6,161 nucleotides of DNA. It comes from an uncultured Lachnospiraceae bacterium. Lineage in GTDB: Bacteria > Bacillota > Clostridia > Lachnospirales > Lachnospiraceae. Under the pieces are notes generated by a model that was given only the letters and a program-made list of their open reading frames with translations, searched no databases and was not told the DNA's origin. The DNA is taken from contig CAJJNI010000149.1 in assembly GCA_905193085.1 (NCBI GenBank), positions 1 through 6,161 on the forward strand, read 5' to 3'. Shown here in pieces: positions 5,480 to 6,161 of the stretch (within the stretch, counting starts at the first letter, position 1; each line of letters starts with the position of its first letter). A program made the translations under genes and the position numbers.

Positions 5480-6161
5480 ATGTTTAAGAAAAAATACTGT
5501 TTTTTGTTGGCAGCGGCAATGATATTGCTATTTGGTTGTTCAGACAAAAATATAGAGCAGGAGACAGTAAATAATGATATTATGATTTTATACACTGCAA
5601 ATGTCAACTGTGAAGGTGATAGTGGCATGACATATGCCGGTGTAGCAGCTTATAAGTCAGAAATGCAGCAGACTAATAAGTATGTAACATTAGTTGATGC
5701 GGGCAACTATTTATCAGGCCAGATACTGGGAACCTTAAGTGGGGGCAGTTATGCAGCTCAGATAATGAACAGTGCAGGGTATGATATTGCTGCTCTTGGC
5801 AAGAAAGATTTCTATTATGGAACAGATAAAATATTAAGCCTTATGTCATCAATGAAATTTGATGTTACAAGCTGTAATTTTATTAAGAAAAGTACGGGTG
5901 AAAGTGTGTTTCCATCATATCAGATGAAGACATACGGTGACAAAAAAGTAGCATTTATAGGAATATCAAATCCATCAGTACTAAATAAAAGGACAGAAAG
6001 TAAATATACTGATGACAATGGAGAAGTCGGATACGATTTTTGCCGCAATGAAGACGGTACTTCTCTGTATAATCAAGTACAGGCAACTGTAGCTGATGCA
6101 AGAAAAGACGGCGCTGATTATGTCGTTGCGCTCTCATCGCTCCGAGAAAATCATTCCAATG
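5480..6161 (+). CDS. 5'-nucleotidase (UshA)-family lipoprotein lacking the metal-binding residues (3' truncated by window edge)
   Basis: The frame is open from ATG 5480 to the window end (227 residues visible; family members usually exceed 500). A lipoprotein signal peptide (MFKKKYCFLLAAAMILLFGC, lipobox LFGC, Cys20) predicts anchoring on the outside of the cell membrane. The N-terminal metallophosphatase domain of the UshA/5'-nucleotidase family is recognisable: IMILYTANVN (34-43), YAGVAAYKSEM, VTLVDAGN (69-76), IMNSAGYDIAALGKKDFYYG (95-114), VTSCNF, KVAFIGISNPS and GADYVVALSSL (211-221). The catalytic motifs are altered: the usual TNDxH is TANVN (N41, N43), DAGD is DAGN (N76), GNHEFD is GKKDFY (K108, K109, D110, Y112), and the His of the later ALGHLG-type motif is S220. 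There are no stops or frameshifts, so it seems a maintained pseudoenzyme rather than a decayed gene. AAGGAGG 6 bases before the ATG supports the start. A ligand-binding or sensing role is only a guess. Confidence 0.85.
   Translation, partial: MFKKKYCFLLAAAMILLFGCSDKNIEQETVNNDIMILYTANVNCEGDSGMTYAGVAAYKSEMQQTNKYVTLVDAGNYLSGQILGTLSGGSYAAQIMNSAGYDIAALGKKDFYYGTDKILSLMSSMKFDVTSCNFIKKSTGESVFPSYQMKTYGDKKVAFIGISNPSVLNKRTESKYTDDNGEVGYDFCRNEDGTSLYNQVQATVADARKDGADYVVALSSLRENHSN

Noticed and set aside
1..6161. CRISPR array, tRNA/rRNA genes, insertion sequences or attachment sites
   Set aside because: No spaced repeat array, no cloverleaf or rRNA-like stretch, and no transposase or integrase frame or terminal inverted repeats were seen; the window is a continuous phosphate gene cluster.

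Overview
The window is a phosphate-acquisition and phosphate-sensing locus from a low-GC Gram-positive bacterium. Three things suggest a clostridial, Lachnospiraceae-like anaerobe: the A/T-rich sequence with strong AGGAGG-type ribosome binding sites, the form of the sensor kinase, and the form of the last protein, which matches the 5'-nucleotidase-type lipoproteins I know from that family. This taxonomic reading is inference from sequence style and was not searched. All genes are on the + strand and the window is densely coding. The longest gap between genes is about 145 bases.

Layout. Positions 1-675 hold the 3' part of pstB, the ATPase of the high-affinity phosphate ABC importer; its start lies outside the window. 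It is followed 16 bases later by phoU (692-1333). A 132-base gap carries a clean TTTACA-N5-TTTACA Pho box and leads into a Na+/phosphate cotransporter with a C-terminal PhoU-like domain (1466-3244). A 76-base gap holds an imperfect inverted repeat overlapping an extended -10 promoter. That promoter drives a PhoP/PhoB-type response regulator (3321-3995) and its PhoR-type histidine kinase (4006-5334). A last gap (5335-5479) carries a second Pho box, a TATAAT element and an 18-bp hairpin that buries the ribosome binding site of the final gene. That gene (5480 to the window end, 3' truncated) encodes a lipoprotein of the UshA/5'-nucleotidase family.

How the parts work together. PhoR and PhoP would sense phosphate limitation and activate genes with TTTACA-type repeats, here the Na+/Pi transporter and the lipoprotein. 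PstB (with PstSCA, presumably upstream) and PhoU supply high-affinity uptake and signalling restraint.

The most unusual item is the last gene. Its fold-defining segments are well kept, but every metal-binding or catalytic motif visible in the window is substituted: D-x-H to N-x-N, DAGD to DAGN, GNHEFD to GKKDFY, and the later LGHLG-type His to Ser. It looks like a secreted pseudo-phosphatase placed under Pho control, with an additional RNA structure over its start.
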